DNA of 11,404 bases from Rhodobacter sp. (GCA_027482795.1 JAIXVS010000235.1:1-11404), one strand, 5' to 3'. Positions 1-8,103 are shown, counted from the first letter of the stretch. The notes: a model not told the origin generated them from the sequence alone. Numbers and translations: made by a program.

Positions 1-1158
1 GATGGCTTTGCCATTGCCGATAAAGGGGAAACGGCCAACCTTTATGTCAAAGCCCGCCTCTTTCGCCTTTGCTTCCGTCAGGCCCACACTGGCCACTTGT
101 GGGTGGCAATAGGTGCAGCCTGCGATAGAGTTCGGCTTGATCGGGTGCGGATGGCCGCCCGCGATCAGTTCGGCCACCATCACGCCTTCGTGGCTGGCCT
201 TATGCGCCAGCCACGGCGCGCCTGCGATATCGCCAATGGCGTACAGGCCCGCCACGCCCGTGCGGCAGAATTCGTCCGTTACCACATGGGTGCGGTCAAT
301 TTTCACACCCAAGGCTTCCAGCCCCAATCCTTCGACATTGCCAATAATGCCCACGGCGGAAATAACTGTGTCAAAGGTTTCGGTCACTGTCCCGCTGGCA
401 GATTCCAGATGCGCGGTGACTTGGCCTTTAGCGCGATCAAGCTTCTTAACTGTTGTTTTTTCAAGAATTTTCATGCCCTGTTTGACAAAGGCTTTTTTGG
501 CAAAGGCGGAAATTTCCGCGTCTTCCACGGGCAGAACCCTGTCCATCACCTCGACCACGGTGGTATCGGCGCCAAGGGTGTTAAAGAACGATGCAAATTC
601 AATGCCAATCGCGCCTGATCCGATGACCAGCAGCTTTTTCGGCATGTGTTTGGGCTGAAGCGCGTGGCGATATGTCCAAACCAAATCGCCGTCCGCCTCA
701 AGCCCTGGCAGTTCGCGCGCCCGCGCGCCTGTGGCAAGGATGATGTTTTTGGCCGTTAGGGTTTCAACGCCCTTATCGGTGGTCACCGTCACTTCCCCAG
801 CCTTGGGCAGGGTTGCCGTGCCCATAAACACGGTGACTTTGTGCTTTTTCATCAAATGGCCAATGCCGCCTGAGAGCTGTTTTGCCACCCCGCGCGAGCG
901 GGCGACAACGGCATCCAGATCATAGGAAATGCCCGTGGCTGATAGGCCAAACTCTTTCGCGCGGTGCATCAGGTGGAACACTTCGGCGCTGCGCAGCAGG
1001 GCTTTGGTGGGGATACAGCCCCAGTTCAGGCAGATGCCGCCCAGATTTTCGCGTTCGATTATGGCAACCTTTTGGCCCAGTTGGCTGGCGCGAATGGCCG
1101 CAACATAGCCGCCCGGCCCTGCCCCAATCACCACAACGTCAAAGTTCTGCGCAGCCAT
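1..1158 (-). CDS. lpdA: Dihydrolipoyl dehydrogenase (E3), 3' end cut by window edge
   Basis: Flavoenzyme that reoxidises dihydrolipoamide with NAD+ in the pyruvate or 2-oxoglutarate dehydrogenase complexes, in the cytoplasm. Reading the minus strand gives 386 uninterrupted codons. An FAD-binding GAGPGG lies at residues 12-17. The redox-active disulfide motif CLNWGC has its cysteines at 43 and 48 and is followed by IPTK. The NAD-binding GSGAIG is at about 180-185, and a second FAD contact, GDIAG, at about 309-313. The family runs to about 465 residues, so roughly 80 residues, including the dimerisation domain and the catalytic His-Glu pair, lie outside the window. The ATG at 1158 is preceded by a strong Shine-Dalgarno (GGGAGGAAG, 1163-1171). 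The gene is last in the minus-strand run. A 75-bp gap separates it from the DUF924 gene, so it may have its own promoter. No E1 or E2 gene is in view, so which complex it serves is inferred only. I saw no frameshift. Confidence 0.96.
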   Translation of the reverse strand, partial: MAAQNFDVVVIGAGPGGYVAAIRASQLGQKVAIIERENLGGICLNWGCIPTKALLRSAEVFHLMHRAKEFGLSATGISYDLDAVVARSRGVAKQLSGGIGHLMKKHKVTVFMGTATLPKAGEVTVTTDKGVETLTAKNIILATGARARELPGLEADGDLVWTYRHALQPKHMPKKLLVIGSGAIGIEFASFFNTLGADTTVVEVMDRVLPVEDAEISAFAKKAFVKQGMKILEKTTVKKLDRAKGQVTAHLESASGTVTETFDTVISAVGIIGNVEGLGLEALGVKIDRTHVVTDEFCRTGVAGLYAIGDIAGAPWLAHKASHEGVMVAELIAGGHPHPIKPNSIAGCTYCHPQVASVGLTEAKAKEAGFDIKVGRFPFIGNGKAI

Positions 1159-1233
1159 CGTGCTTCCTCCCGAAAAACTAGTTTGGCCTTAAACTATTTT
1201 ACAAACCCAAGCAATACAGGCTTTGCCGTGGCC
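1159..1233 (-). promoter_or_regulatory. Possible lpdA promoter in an AT-rich 75-bp spacer
   Basis: This gap is noticeably richer in A and T than its surroundings. On the minus strand it contains TTGCTT (1209-1214), then 17 bp, then TAAGGC (1186-1191), a weak match to a sigma-70 promoter. A perfect 10-bp palindrome, AAACTAGTTT, sits at 1175-1184, close to where transcription would begin, with a degenerate copy (AAACTATTTT) at 1191-1200. I see no terminator for the upstream gene, so read-through from the DUF924 gene is also possible. Only the base composition and the palindrome are directly seen; promoter function is inference. Confidence 0.3.
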
Positions 1234-1818
1234 CTATGCGCTGGCTGCATTACTCTTTAGCGCGTTGACGATGGTCATATAGCCGCCGCTGGCCAAGAAT
1301 TCTGCTTCTGCAGCCGTAGTTTCGCGCCCTAGGGCCGCATTGCGAAAGGGAAAGCGGCCAAAGCGGGCAATGACTTCGCGGTGGGCTGCGGCGTGCAGGG
1401 CCATATCGGGGTGCGATGATAAACGCTCGTTCATATATTTCACCGCCAAATCCTGATCGGCCAGATCTTCGGAATGCTCCAGCGGCATGTAAAAGAACTG
1501 TCGTTCAGGTTCTGGTGCCTCTAAATCCCAGCCCGCCGCAATTGCCCGTTTGGCAGCGGCCTGCGCGCGCGCATCAGTGGCAAAGGCCAACGCCGAACCG
1601 CGATGCATGTTGCGCGGAAACTGATCGCATACAATCAAATATGCCAGCGTGCCAACGCTGCCCTCGGCCCAATGTTCCAGCGCGCCTTCATGGGCCGCTT
1701 GCCAAATGGGGGCGAATAGGGCGGTAATTTCGCCGTCCAAATCATCGCCGCCCGCATACCAGCCTTCGGGGCCGACGGCGCCCAGCCAATAGTCTAGCAC
1801 TTCGATCGGATCAGACAT
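1234..1818 (-). CDS. DUF924 family protein, function unknown
   Basis: A 194-residue soluble protein, about the usual length for the family. Family signatures are visible in order: LIVCDQFPRN (about 61-70), FFYMPLEHSED (about 108-118) and RFGRFPFRN...LGRETT (about 152-168). I recall the third motif more often as FPHRN, so the Phe in place of His is a variant to note. The DUF924 fold is a helical TPR-like superhelix; no biochemical role is established that I know of. The reading frame is open upstream to 1866, but the ATG at 1818 is chosen because AAGGGG (1825-1830) lies 6 nt upstream and the protein then begins MSDPIEVLDYW, as family members do. It lies 51 bp after the MFS gene and 75 bp before lpdA, on the same strand, so it is probably co-transcribed with the transporter. 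Confidence 0.88.
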   Translation of the reverse strand: MSDPIEVLDYWLGAVGPEGWYAGGDDLDGEITALFAPIWQAAHEGALEHWAEGSVGTLAYLIVCDQFPRNMHRGSALAFATDARAQAAAKRAIAAGWDLEAPEPERQFFYMPLEHSEDLADQDLAVKYMNERLSSHPDMALHAAAHREVIARFGRFPFRNAALGRETTAAEAEFLASGGYMTIVNALKSNAASA

Positions 1819-1869
1819 ATCGCGCCCCTTTTGCGCCAGCCTGACGCGCGGGCGCGCAAAGCGCAAGCG

Positions 1870-3111
1870 CTATTGCTTGGGCGTGCCGCGATCTGTTTCG
1901 GCACGTTCTAACACGGCCTCAACCGCCACGGTCGATGCGGTGGGAGACAGGCCCGCATAGCTGCCTTGAACGGGCGCGGCGCGGCGCGACATGCGCCATG
2001 CGGCATACCCGCCAAGCCCCGCAAAGCAAAAGCCAATCACCAGAAAATAGCCCTTTGGCCCAATAAGCCCCATCGCCCAGCCTGCAAGTAGGGGGCCAAA
2101 AATCGCGCCAAAGCCATTAAGGAAAATCAACCCAGCCGAGGCGGCGGGCATTTGCTCTTTGGTTAGGTAATCATTCGTGTGCGAAATCAGAAGCGAATAC
2201 AAAGGGTTAATCACACCGCCCAGCGCGCCTGCCACCAGCAGCTCCAGCGCATAGGGCAGCGGCACGGCGGCGGCAATTGCCATAACCACCGCGCCTGCCA
2301 GCGACATCCACAAAATCATCGCGCGGCGGTCTAGGCGGTCTGACGCCCAGCCAACGGGATATTGCAGCACAAGCCCGCCGACATACATCGCCGCAACAAA
2401 GCCCGCGATCTGCGCCACAGACATGCCCATCAGCGCGCCATAGACCGCCGCCATGCCGAACATGGCCGCAAACACGCCCCCCGTCAGCAGCATCCCCGCG
2501 CAGCCCAGTGGGGAAATGGTGAATAGGGCGGCAAAGCTCATCGGTTTTGTGCGTTCAAACGTGGGGGCGGGCACAGTTGCCAGCAGCAAGGGCAGGAACG
2601 ACAGGGACACAAGGATGGAAGGGATGATGAACAGCCCATATCCAGACGGGTCGCCAAATCCCAAAAGCCCCTGCGCTGCGATGATGCCCAGCATTTGCAC
2701 AATCATATAGGCCGATAGGGTTTGGCCGCGCGTCTCGTTCGTGGCGGTGTTGTTCAGCCAGCTTTCGGCGGTGATATAGACAACCGAAAAGCAAAACCCG
2801 ATCAGCACCCGCATCAGTGCCCAAGCCTGCCATTCCACCAGCATGGGATACAGGATTAGAACGGCAGAAATCACCGAGCCCATGGCCGAAAATACCCGCA
2901 CATGGCCCACGCGGCGGATCATCGGGGCGGCCAGATTGGCCCCCGCCAAAAAGCCCAGAAAATAGGCCGACATGACGATAGACAGATGAAAGGTTGAAAA
3001 CCCTTCGGACGCGCCGCGAATGCCCAAAAGCGATCCCTGCACGCCGTTGCCCAGCATCAGCAGCATCACACCCAGCAAAAGCGGCCAAGATTGGCGCAGA
3101 ACGGTGATCAT
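1870..3111 (-). CDS. MFS transporter, YcaD-like
   Basis: A 413-residue inner-membrane protein with about 12 hydrophobic segments in two halves, typical of the major facilitator superfamily. The first transmembrane helix is about residues 10-30. The cytoplasmic loop at about 57-73, ending in a RRVGHVRV stretch, corresponds to MFS motif A. An AESWLN segment at 115-120, followed by a charged NETRG turn, is characteristic of the YcaD-like subgroup. The hydrophilic C-terminal tail begins near residue 375. The substrate of YcaD-type carriers is not known. The ATG at 3111 has AAAGGTAGG just upstream. The gene starts 21 bp after the queA stop, so the two are almost certainly in one transcript, and the DUF924 gene follows. 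Whether the transporter has any link to queuosine metabolism is unproven. Confidence 0.9.
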   Translation of the reverse strand: MITVLRQSWPLLLGVMLLMLGNGVQGSLLGIRGASEGFSTFHLSIVMSAYFLGFLAGANLAAPMIRRVGHVRVFSAMGSVISAVLILYPMLVEWQAWALMRVLIGFCFSVVYITAESWLNNTATNETRGQTLSAYMIVQMLGIIAAQGLLGFGDPSGYGLFIIPSILVSLSFLPLLLATVPAPTFERTKPMSFAALFTISPLGCAGMLLTGGVFAAMFGMAAVYGALMGMSVAQIAGFVAAMYVGGLVLQYPVGWASDRLDRRAMILWMSLAGAVVMAIAAAVPLPYALELLVAGALGGVINPLYSLLISHTNDYLTKEQMPAASAGLIFLNGFGAIFGPLLAGWAMGLIGPKGYFLVIGFCFAGLGGYAAWRMSRRAAPVQGSYAGLSPTASTVAVEAVLERAETDRGTPKQ

Positions 3112-3132
3112 AACGAACCTACCTTTATCCCA

Positions 3133-4188
3133 CTATACCACGGAACTGCTATGTTTCGGCAGCAAAAGCGACGCATCGCCATAAGAAAAGAACCTATAGT
3201 TTTGCGCAATAGCATGGGCATAGATCCTGTCCATCTGCGATTTGCCCATTAGAGCCGATACCAGCATCAGCAGGGTGGATTTGGGCAGATGGAAATTGGT
3301 CATCAGCCCGTCTGTGATGTGAAACTGAAAACCGGGATAGATGAAAATGTCGGTATCCCCGCGCCAAGGCTGCAAGGTGCCAGATCGCGCGGCGGTTTCA
3401 ATCAGCCGCAGCGCGGTGGTGCCCACGGGAATAATCCGCCCGCCTGCGGCCTTTGCCGCAGTGATAGCCGCGGCGGCCTGTGGCGTGACCTCGCCCCATT
3501 CGGCGTGCATTTTGTGGGTGGTCACGTCATCCACCTTAACGGGCAAAAACGTGCCTGCCCCCACATGCAAGGTTACTTCGGCAAAGCGCACGCCTTTGGC
3601 GGCTAGGCGTTCAAGCAGCGGCAGATCGAAATGCAAGCTGGCGGTGGGGGCGGCAACGGCCCCCGCGTGGCGGGCGAAAACGGTTTGGTAATCATCCAAG
3701 TCCTGCGCATCGGTTTTGCGTTTGGCCGCGATATAGGGCGGCAGCGGCATTTGGCCTGCCTGCGCCAGCGCGCCATCAAAATCATCGCCCACAAGGTTAA
3801 AGCGCAGGTGGCAATCTTCGTCTGATTTGGCGATGACCTTGCCCGAAAGGCCCGCCGCAAAGGTAACCACATCGCCCAAAGCCAGCTTGCGCAAGGGCCG
3901 CGCCATGGCCCGCCAATTGCCGTTTGGGTCTGGGGCCATCAGGGTTATATCCACCTTTGCCACCGTATCGCCGCGCGCGCGCGTGCCTGCCAATTGGGCG
4001 GGAATGACGCGGGTGTTGTTCAGTACAAGGCAATCACCCGCGCGCAAGATATGTTCCAGATCATAGACCTGCCCATCGGTGATCTGCCCGCCTTGGGCCA
4101 GCAGCAGCTTTGCGCTGGGGCGCGGGCTGGCGGGGCGGGTGGCAATCAGCGCCTCGGGCAGGTGAAAATCGAAATCATCCAGCTTCAT
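3133..4188 (-). CDS. queA: tRNA preQ1(34) S-adenosylmethionine ribosyltransferase-isomerase
   Basis: QueA transfers and isomerises the ribosyl group of S-adenosylmethionine onto preQ1 at the wobble base of GUN-anticodon tRNAs, forming epoxyqueuosine, the penultimate step of queuosine synthesis. The 351-residue product is full length. Family landmarks are DFDFHLPEALIA at the N-terminus, LNNTRVIPA (about 56-64), PLPPYI (148-153), AAPTASLHF (179-187; E. coli has Gly for Ser), HVGAGTFLPV (208-217), HKMHAEW (225-231), GTTALR (256-261), TNFHLPKSTLLMLVSA (297-312) and the C-terminal SYGDASLLL. Its ATG (4188-4186) overlaps the TGA of the AsmA-like gene in an ATGA junction, so translation is likely coupled. 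The MFS gene follows after 21 bp. No other queuosine gene is present here. Confidence 0.97.
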   Translation of the reverse strand: MKLDDFDFHLPEALIATRPASPRPSAKLLLAQGGQITDGQVYDLEHILRAGDCLVLNNTRVIPAQLAGTRARGDTVAKVDITLMAPDPNGNWRAMARPLRKLALGDVVTFAAGLSGKVIAKSDEDCHLRFNLVGDDFDGALAQAGQMPLPPYIAAKRKTDAQDLDDYQTVFARHAGAVAAPTASLHFDLPLLERLAAKGVRFAEVTLHVGAGTFLPVKVDDVTTHKMHAEWGEVTPQAAAAITAAKAAGGRIIPVGTTALRLIETAARSGTLQPWRGDTDIFIYPGFQFHITDGLMTNFHLPKSTLLMLVSALMGKSQMDRIYAHAIAQNYRFFSYGDASLLLPKHSSSVV

Positions 4189-7100
4189 TGCGGTGCCTCT
4201 AGCTTTGGCTTGGGGGATTGGAAAATGTTGCGCAAAAACCCAGGCAGCAGCACGGACAGCGGGTTGACCGAAACGCGCGGCGCATCGGCGGTGCCGCGTA
4301 GGCGGTAGTTGAAACCCAGCACCCCTTCGCCGCGTTTGGAAATGGCTGCGCCAATGCCATTGATGACATAGATGGGCGAGATGACGCCCTGCATATCCAG
4401 CGCCTTGCCTTCAAATTGGTAGATCCCCTGCATCGACACGCCCAAAGACCCGCCTGTGGCTGCGCCTTCGCGCAGGTCAACGCCACCTGGCGTTAGAATA
4501 AAGTTGCCTGTGACATTGTTGAATAATATCCCCGACCCGCCCAATTGATCCAGCAATCCCACCACGGAAATGGCGTTCAGCAATTCGGCCAAGACATTGG
4601 CGTTTTGCACGCGTATGCCCTGCATTGTGACCTCGCCCGTGTAACTGCCTTGCGCCTTGCGCGGGGTCAGCACCAAATTCAGCGCGCCGCCGCGCACGGA
4701 TGGATAAACGCCCGCCTGCGCCAGTGCAGCGCCTGCATCTTGGGCGGCCACACGCACCCTTGTGCCATAGCGGCTGGGCGAGAGTTGGCCAGTCAGCGGG
4801 GTGCCGCCGTCGAGCTGGGCGGTGAAATCGCCCGTCAAAGCGCCGCTTGCCTGAAAATCGCCCTGAAAGCCGCGCAAAATGATGCCGTCGCTGATGCGCA
4901 AAGTATCCAGCCGCAGGGCAAGGGGCAGGCCATCGCCCGCGCCTCCCCCCGCGCTGCCGCGCGCGTTGGGGAAATACCGCAGATCAACACTGGCGCGATC
5001 TAGCACCAGTTTGGGCGGCTTGCCTGGCCCTTGGCCAAGAAAGGTCACATCCCCCGCCAGCCATTTGCCAATGGTCAGCCCCGTAAAGCGCGCTGTATCC
5101 AGCCCGCCGTCTGGGGCCAAACGCACGCTGCCTTGGGCCTGCAAATCGGCAGCAGTCATCGACAGCGCTGTGACTGCGGGCGGGCTAGACAGGGTTATCT
5201 GCGCGGCAAGCGCGCCTGCGTCATCTGCGCGTTTGGCAAAGCCAATCGGGCCAATTTGCAGGCCCAGTCCAACCAAATCGGACGTCAGGCGCAGCTGCCC
5301 CGCCTGCCCGCGCGCAAGGTCAATTTCAATATCTGCGTTTGTTTGGCCTGCCACCATGCCATCTGGCAAATTCACGCCAAAGGTTGCCAAGGCCGCATTG
5401 GTCAGATCGGCCTGCCCTGTAATTGTGGCGCGGCCCGCTGCATTGTCTGCACCAAAATCTTGGGAATATGCGGCATCAAAACCCACGCCCGAAATATCGC
5501 CCTGCCCTACCAAGCGCAGCCCCGCCTTATCGACAAAAACCGACAGGCGCGGCGCGCGCAAAACATGGCCCAGCGCTAGGTTATCCGAGGTAAAATCAGT
5601 CACCTCGCCCTTCACCTGCAAGGTGATGTCGGGCAGGGTTACAGTCTTTTGCAACGGCAGGGTGACGCGCGTGGTCAGCTGCGCCGTGCCATCGGCAAAA
5701 TCAACCGCGCGGCCCGATTTTTCCATATAGCGAAAGGGCGGCTGATCGATCAGCGACAGCGTCGCCGTCAGGCTGCCCGCACTGCGCAAGGTCAATTGCC
5801 CAAGCGCGGGAAAAACGCGAATATCGGGAATGGAAAAGACCGAGCCCGCCAGATCCAAATCGCCGCCCGCAGGCGGGGTGGCGCGGCCCTGTTCCAGCAC
5901 CATCGAAAAGCTGCGCCCTGCCAGCGCGCCGTAGCCGTGCCCATCGGTAATGGGGGGCAGGCTGCGCATCGGCGTGGCCTTTAGCCCGCTGAATTGATAG
6001 CGCAGATCAATGTCGGGCGGCAGGCCCGCAGCCCCGCGCAGGCCAAGGCGCAGATCGGTGAACTGCCCTGCCAGTACATTGCGATCTAGCCAGTCGCGCG
6101 TGGCAGGTTTTAGGGTTTTGGGCCAAAGCGCCAGTAATTTGGCAGAGGATAACGCATCCACCCGCAGATCGAGCGCGCTGTCCCAGCCCGCCGCCTGTGC
6201 GGCAACCGCGCCTTTTGCCGCAATCGTCATCGCGCCATCGGTCAGCGCAATATCATCCAGCGTCACCGCAAAGGGGGCAAGGCGCAGCTGCACCTGCGCG
6301 CGGCCTTGGGTAAATTCAACCGCCTTGGTGAACATCTCGGGGCGATCAAAGCGAAGGGTATCAAGTTGCAGCGCGGCGGCAAAGGCGGCGGGTATCTCGC
6401 CCGCCAAAGCGCCTGCGATCACGCTGCCATCGGCGCGCAGCATGTCTGCATGACCGCTTGCGCGCAGGGTCAGCGCATCGGACACAACGTTCAGCGTGTT
6501 CAGCACGATGCGCCCCTGCGCGGGGTTATAGGACAAATCCAGCTTGGCCGATTGAAAGGCCAGCGGTTTGGCCGTTTGCCCCGCATCAGGCGCAAGGCTG
6601 CCTGCGCCAATGTCCAAGCTCGCCTGCAATGCCATAATGCCTTGCGGGGTGAGCGTGGTGACCACCTGCCCCGTGATCGGCGCATCCAGCACCGACATAA
6701 AGGCCAAAGGCGCGGCCTGCGCGGCCAAATCCTGCGCCGATACGCCAGATACGCGCATCGCCACATCGGCGCGCGCACTGCCTGCGGCGCGGACAAGGTT
6801 TATTTCCACTTTACCCGCATTAGGCGCAGCCGCATCTTGGCCCATCAGCGCCAGCGCCAGATCGGCGGCCACATTGCCGCCCTGTTGCGTGATGTTCAGC
6901 GCGCCGTCGCCCAAGGCCCATACCCGCCCCGATGGCAGATCGCGCAGCGCCAGTGACATGCCATCCACAGTCACCCCGCCCAGCCCCTGCCCAAGGGGCG
7001 AGGCGAAAAAGCCATCGGTCTGGGCAAACACCTGCCCCAGATCAAACCGCGCGCCGCCTGCAAAGGCGATGTCCAGCGCGCCCGCCGCGTCGCGCGTGAC

Positions 7101-7529
7101 CTGCACGGCCCCGCCCGTTAGACGCAGCGCGCGCAGGTTGAGGCGGCCTTGCAGCAGGCCTAGCGGGGCCAAATCTGCCTCGGCAATGGGCAGGGCCATT
7201 ACGGGCGCGCCCGACAGGTTGCGCAGTTCAACCCCGCGCAATTGCAAACGGGGGGCAAAGCGCGGGCCAAGCGACAGGCTGATCCCATGAATTGCAAGGG
7301 TCGATGCAGGCAGGCTGGGCGCAATGGCGGTGTTCAGCCGCGCCTCAATCCGCGCCAGCGCCCATTTTGGCACGGGCAGGCCCGCGCCGCTGGCCAGCAC
7401 CGCCATGGCGGCAAGTATCAGCGCTGCAAAAGCAAGTGCCGCGCGCCGCCGCCACTTGCGCCGCCAAACCACCCCCCCTTGGGAGGGCGCGGCAGTGGCG
7501 GTGGTGGTATTATCTTTGACTGCGGCCAT
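4185..7529 (-). CDS. AsmA/YhdP-like envelope protein (DUF3971 and AsmA C-terminal regions)
   Basis: A 1114-residue protein. A short basic cytoplasmic head (WRRKWRRRA, about 22-30) leads into one transmembrane helix (about 29-50), and the rest should lie in the periplasm. The long region is built of repeating short beta-strand-like segments. WPKTLKPATRDW at 469-480 matches the start of the DUF3971 region of YhdP. The last 220 or so residues, including ILFNNVTGNF, a TGGSLGVSMQG segment and SPIYVINGIG, match the AsmA-like C-terminal domain. In E. coli the AsmA-like proteins YhdP, TamB and YdbH are implicated in moving phospholipids from the inner to the outer membrane through a hydrophobic groove; a similar role is inferred here. 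The N-terminal region is Ala/Gly-rich. The ATG at 7529 has only a weak Shine-Dalgarno (AGGCAAGAG). It is the first gene of the minus-strand run, reading from the divergent spacer, and overlaps queA by 4 bp. Confidence 0.88.
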   Translation of the reverse strand: MAAVKDNTTTATAAPSQGGVVWRRKWRRRAALAFAALILAAMAVLASGAGLPVPKWALARIEARLNTAIAPSLPASTLAIHGISLSLGPRFAPRLQLRGVELRNLSGAPVMALPIAEADLAPLGLLQGRLNLRALRLTGGAVQVTRDAAGALDIAFAGGARFDLGQVFAQTDGFFASPLGQGLGGVTVDGMSLALRDLPSGRVWALGDGALNITQQGGNVAADLALALMGQDAAAPNAGKVEINLVRAAGSARADVAMRVSGVSAQDLAAQAAPLAFMSVLDAPITGQVVTTLTPQGIMALQASLDIGAGSLAPDAGQTAKPLAFQSAKLDLSYNPAQGRIVLNTLNVVSDALTLRASGHADMLRADGSVIAGALAGEIPAAFAAALQLDTLRFDRPEMFTKAVEFTQGRAQVQLRLAPFAVTLDDIALTDGAMTIAAKGAVAAQAAGWDSALDLRVDALSSAKLLALWPKTLKPATRDWLDRNVLAGQFTDLRLGLRGAAGLPPDIDLRYQFSGLKATPMRSLPPITDGHGYGALAGRSFSMVLEQGRATPPAGGDLDLAGSVFSIPDIRVFPALGQLTLRSAGSLTATLSLIDQPPFRYMEKSGRAVDFADGTAQLTTRVTLPLQKTVTLPDITLQVKGEVTDFTSDNLALGHVLRAPRLSVFVDKAGLRLVGQGDISGVGFDAAYSQDFGADNAAGRATITGQADLTNAALATFGVNLPDGMVAGQTNADIEIDLARGQAGQLRLTSDLVGLGLQIGPIGFAKRADDAGALAAQITLSSPPAVTALSMTAADLQAQGSVRLAPDGGLDTARFTGLTIGKWLAGDVTFLGQGPGKPPKLVLDRASVDLRYFPNARGSAGGGAGDGLPLALRLDTLRISDGIILRGFQGDFQASGALTGDFTAQLDGGTPLTGQLSPSRYGTRVRVAAQDAGAALAQAGVYPSVRGGALNLVLTPRKAQGSYTGEVTMQGIRVQNANVLAELLNAISVVGLLDQLGGSGILFNNVTGNFILTPGGVDLREGAATGGSLGVSMQGIYQFEGKALDMQGVISPIYVINGIGAAISKRGEGVLGFNYRLRGTADAPRVSVNPLSVLLPGFLRNIFQSPKPKLEAPQ

Positions 7530-7653
7530 ACTCTTGCCTGAAACATCTTTGCTGTGCCTTGCCTTTATCTTTGCACAAAGGCAACTAGATCATCGCGTAG
7601 GCTGCCCAATTGGGCGCGCCTTTGCCAAAATTGACCCCAAGGGAGCCAACCTT
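7530..7653. promoter_or_regulatory. Divergent promoter region with dyad symmetry
   Basis: This 124-bp spacer must drive the AsmA-like/queA run leftward and the peroxiredoxin/DUF455 pair rightward. An inverted repeat TTGCCTTT (7559-7566) / AAAGGCAA (7577-7584) has perfect 8-bp arms around a 10-bp centre. A second, off-centre repeat, CTTTG-CA-CAAAG (7569-7580), overlaps it, so the two pairings compete. A perfect 12-bp palindrome, GCCCAATTGGGC, lies at 7604-7615. I could not assign convincing -35/-10 boxes on either strand; the best rightward match is TTGCCT (7559-7564), 17 bp, CAACTA. The peroxiredoxin Shine-Dalgarno AAGGGAG (7639-7645) is the last element. Operator function for the dyads is inference. 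Confidence 0.55.
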
Positions 7654-8103
7654 ATGCCAGACATCGGCCAATCCTTTCCCGACCTGATCTTGCCGCGCGA
7701 TGGTGGCGGCAGCATCAAATTGTCGGACATTCGTCCCAAGAAGCTGGTTTTGTTCACCTATGGCGCAGATGGCACCCCAAGCTGCACCAATGAAGTGATG
7801 GATTTTAACGCGATGGCGGCCGATTTTGCCGCCAAGGGCGCGGTGGTGGTTGGGCTGTCCAAAGACAGCCCTAAAAAGCACGATAAATTCATCGCCAAAA
7901 TGGGCATCACCATTCCCCTTGCCAGCGACGAGGGCGAGGTGATGGAAAGCATCGGCGCATATGGGCCAAAAATCTTTTTCGGCAAACCCGTGATTGGCGT
8001 GTTGCGGACGACCTATCTGATTGATGGGGATGGAACTTTGGCCGCTATGTGGAAGGTAGACAAGGTCAAGGGCCACGCAGCCGAGGTATTGGCAGCGCTA
8101 TGA
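7654..8103 (+). CDS. BCP/PrxQ-like 1-Cys peroxiredoxin with altered active site
   Basis: A 149-residue thioredoxin-fold protein of the AhpC/TSA superfamily, closest to bacterioferritin comigratory protein, which reduces hydroperoxides using a reactive cysteine. The only cysteine is Cys44, in GADGTPSCTNE (37-47). BCP proteins normally read P-x3-T-x2-C. Here the Thr (41) and Cys are kept but the Pro is Gly37. Arg118 (GVLRTT) supplies the usual catalytic arginine. GLSKDSPKKHDKF (67-79) and the YLIDGDG strand (121-127) are typical of BCP. With no second cysteine it would have to be a 1-Cys enzyme resolved by an external thiol. The ATG at 7654 is chosen because AAGGGAG lies 8 nt upstream and the protein then starts at the usual place; the frame is open further upstream without support. 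Its stop overlaps the next start (ATGA), implying coupling. Peroxidase activity is inferred and less certain because of the Pro change. Confidence 0.88.
   Translation: MPDIGQSFPDLILPRDGGGSIKLSDIRPKKLVLFTYGADGTPSCTNEVMDFNAMAADFAAKGAVVVGLSKDSPKKHDKFIAKMGITIPLASDEGEVMESIGAYGPKIFFGKPVIGVLRTTYLIDGDGTLAAMWKVDKVKGHAAEVLAAL

Noticed and set aside
113..658. Plus-strand open frame opposite lpdA
   Set aside because: The minus strand codes for a complete, motif-bearing dihydrolipoyl dehydrogenase segment without interruption; the plus frame is its shadow.
1830..1871. Inverted repeats TTTGCGC/GCGCAAA and AGCGC-AA-GCGCT between the MFS and DUF924 genes
   Set aside because: The arms are short, the loop is long or the repeat overlaps the MFS stop codon, no T-run follows, and GC-rich repeats of this size are common here.
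3972..3983. Alternating CG run (possible Z-DNA or slippage tract) inside queA
   Set aside because: It encodes normal in-frame residues (Arg and Ala codons), and similar CGCG runs occur throughout the window.
4879..7290. Long open frames on the plus strand opposite the AsmA-like gene (up to 283 codons)
   Set aside because: They are rich in Arg, Pro, Ser and Ala, have no recognisable motif, and are the expected by-product of high GC opposite a strongly supported gene.
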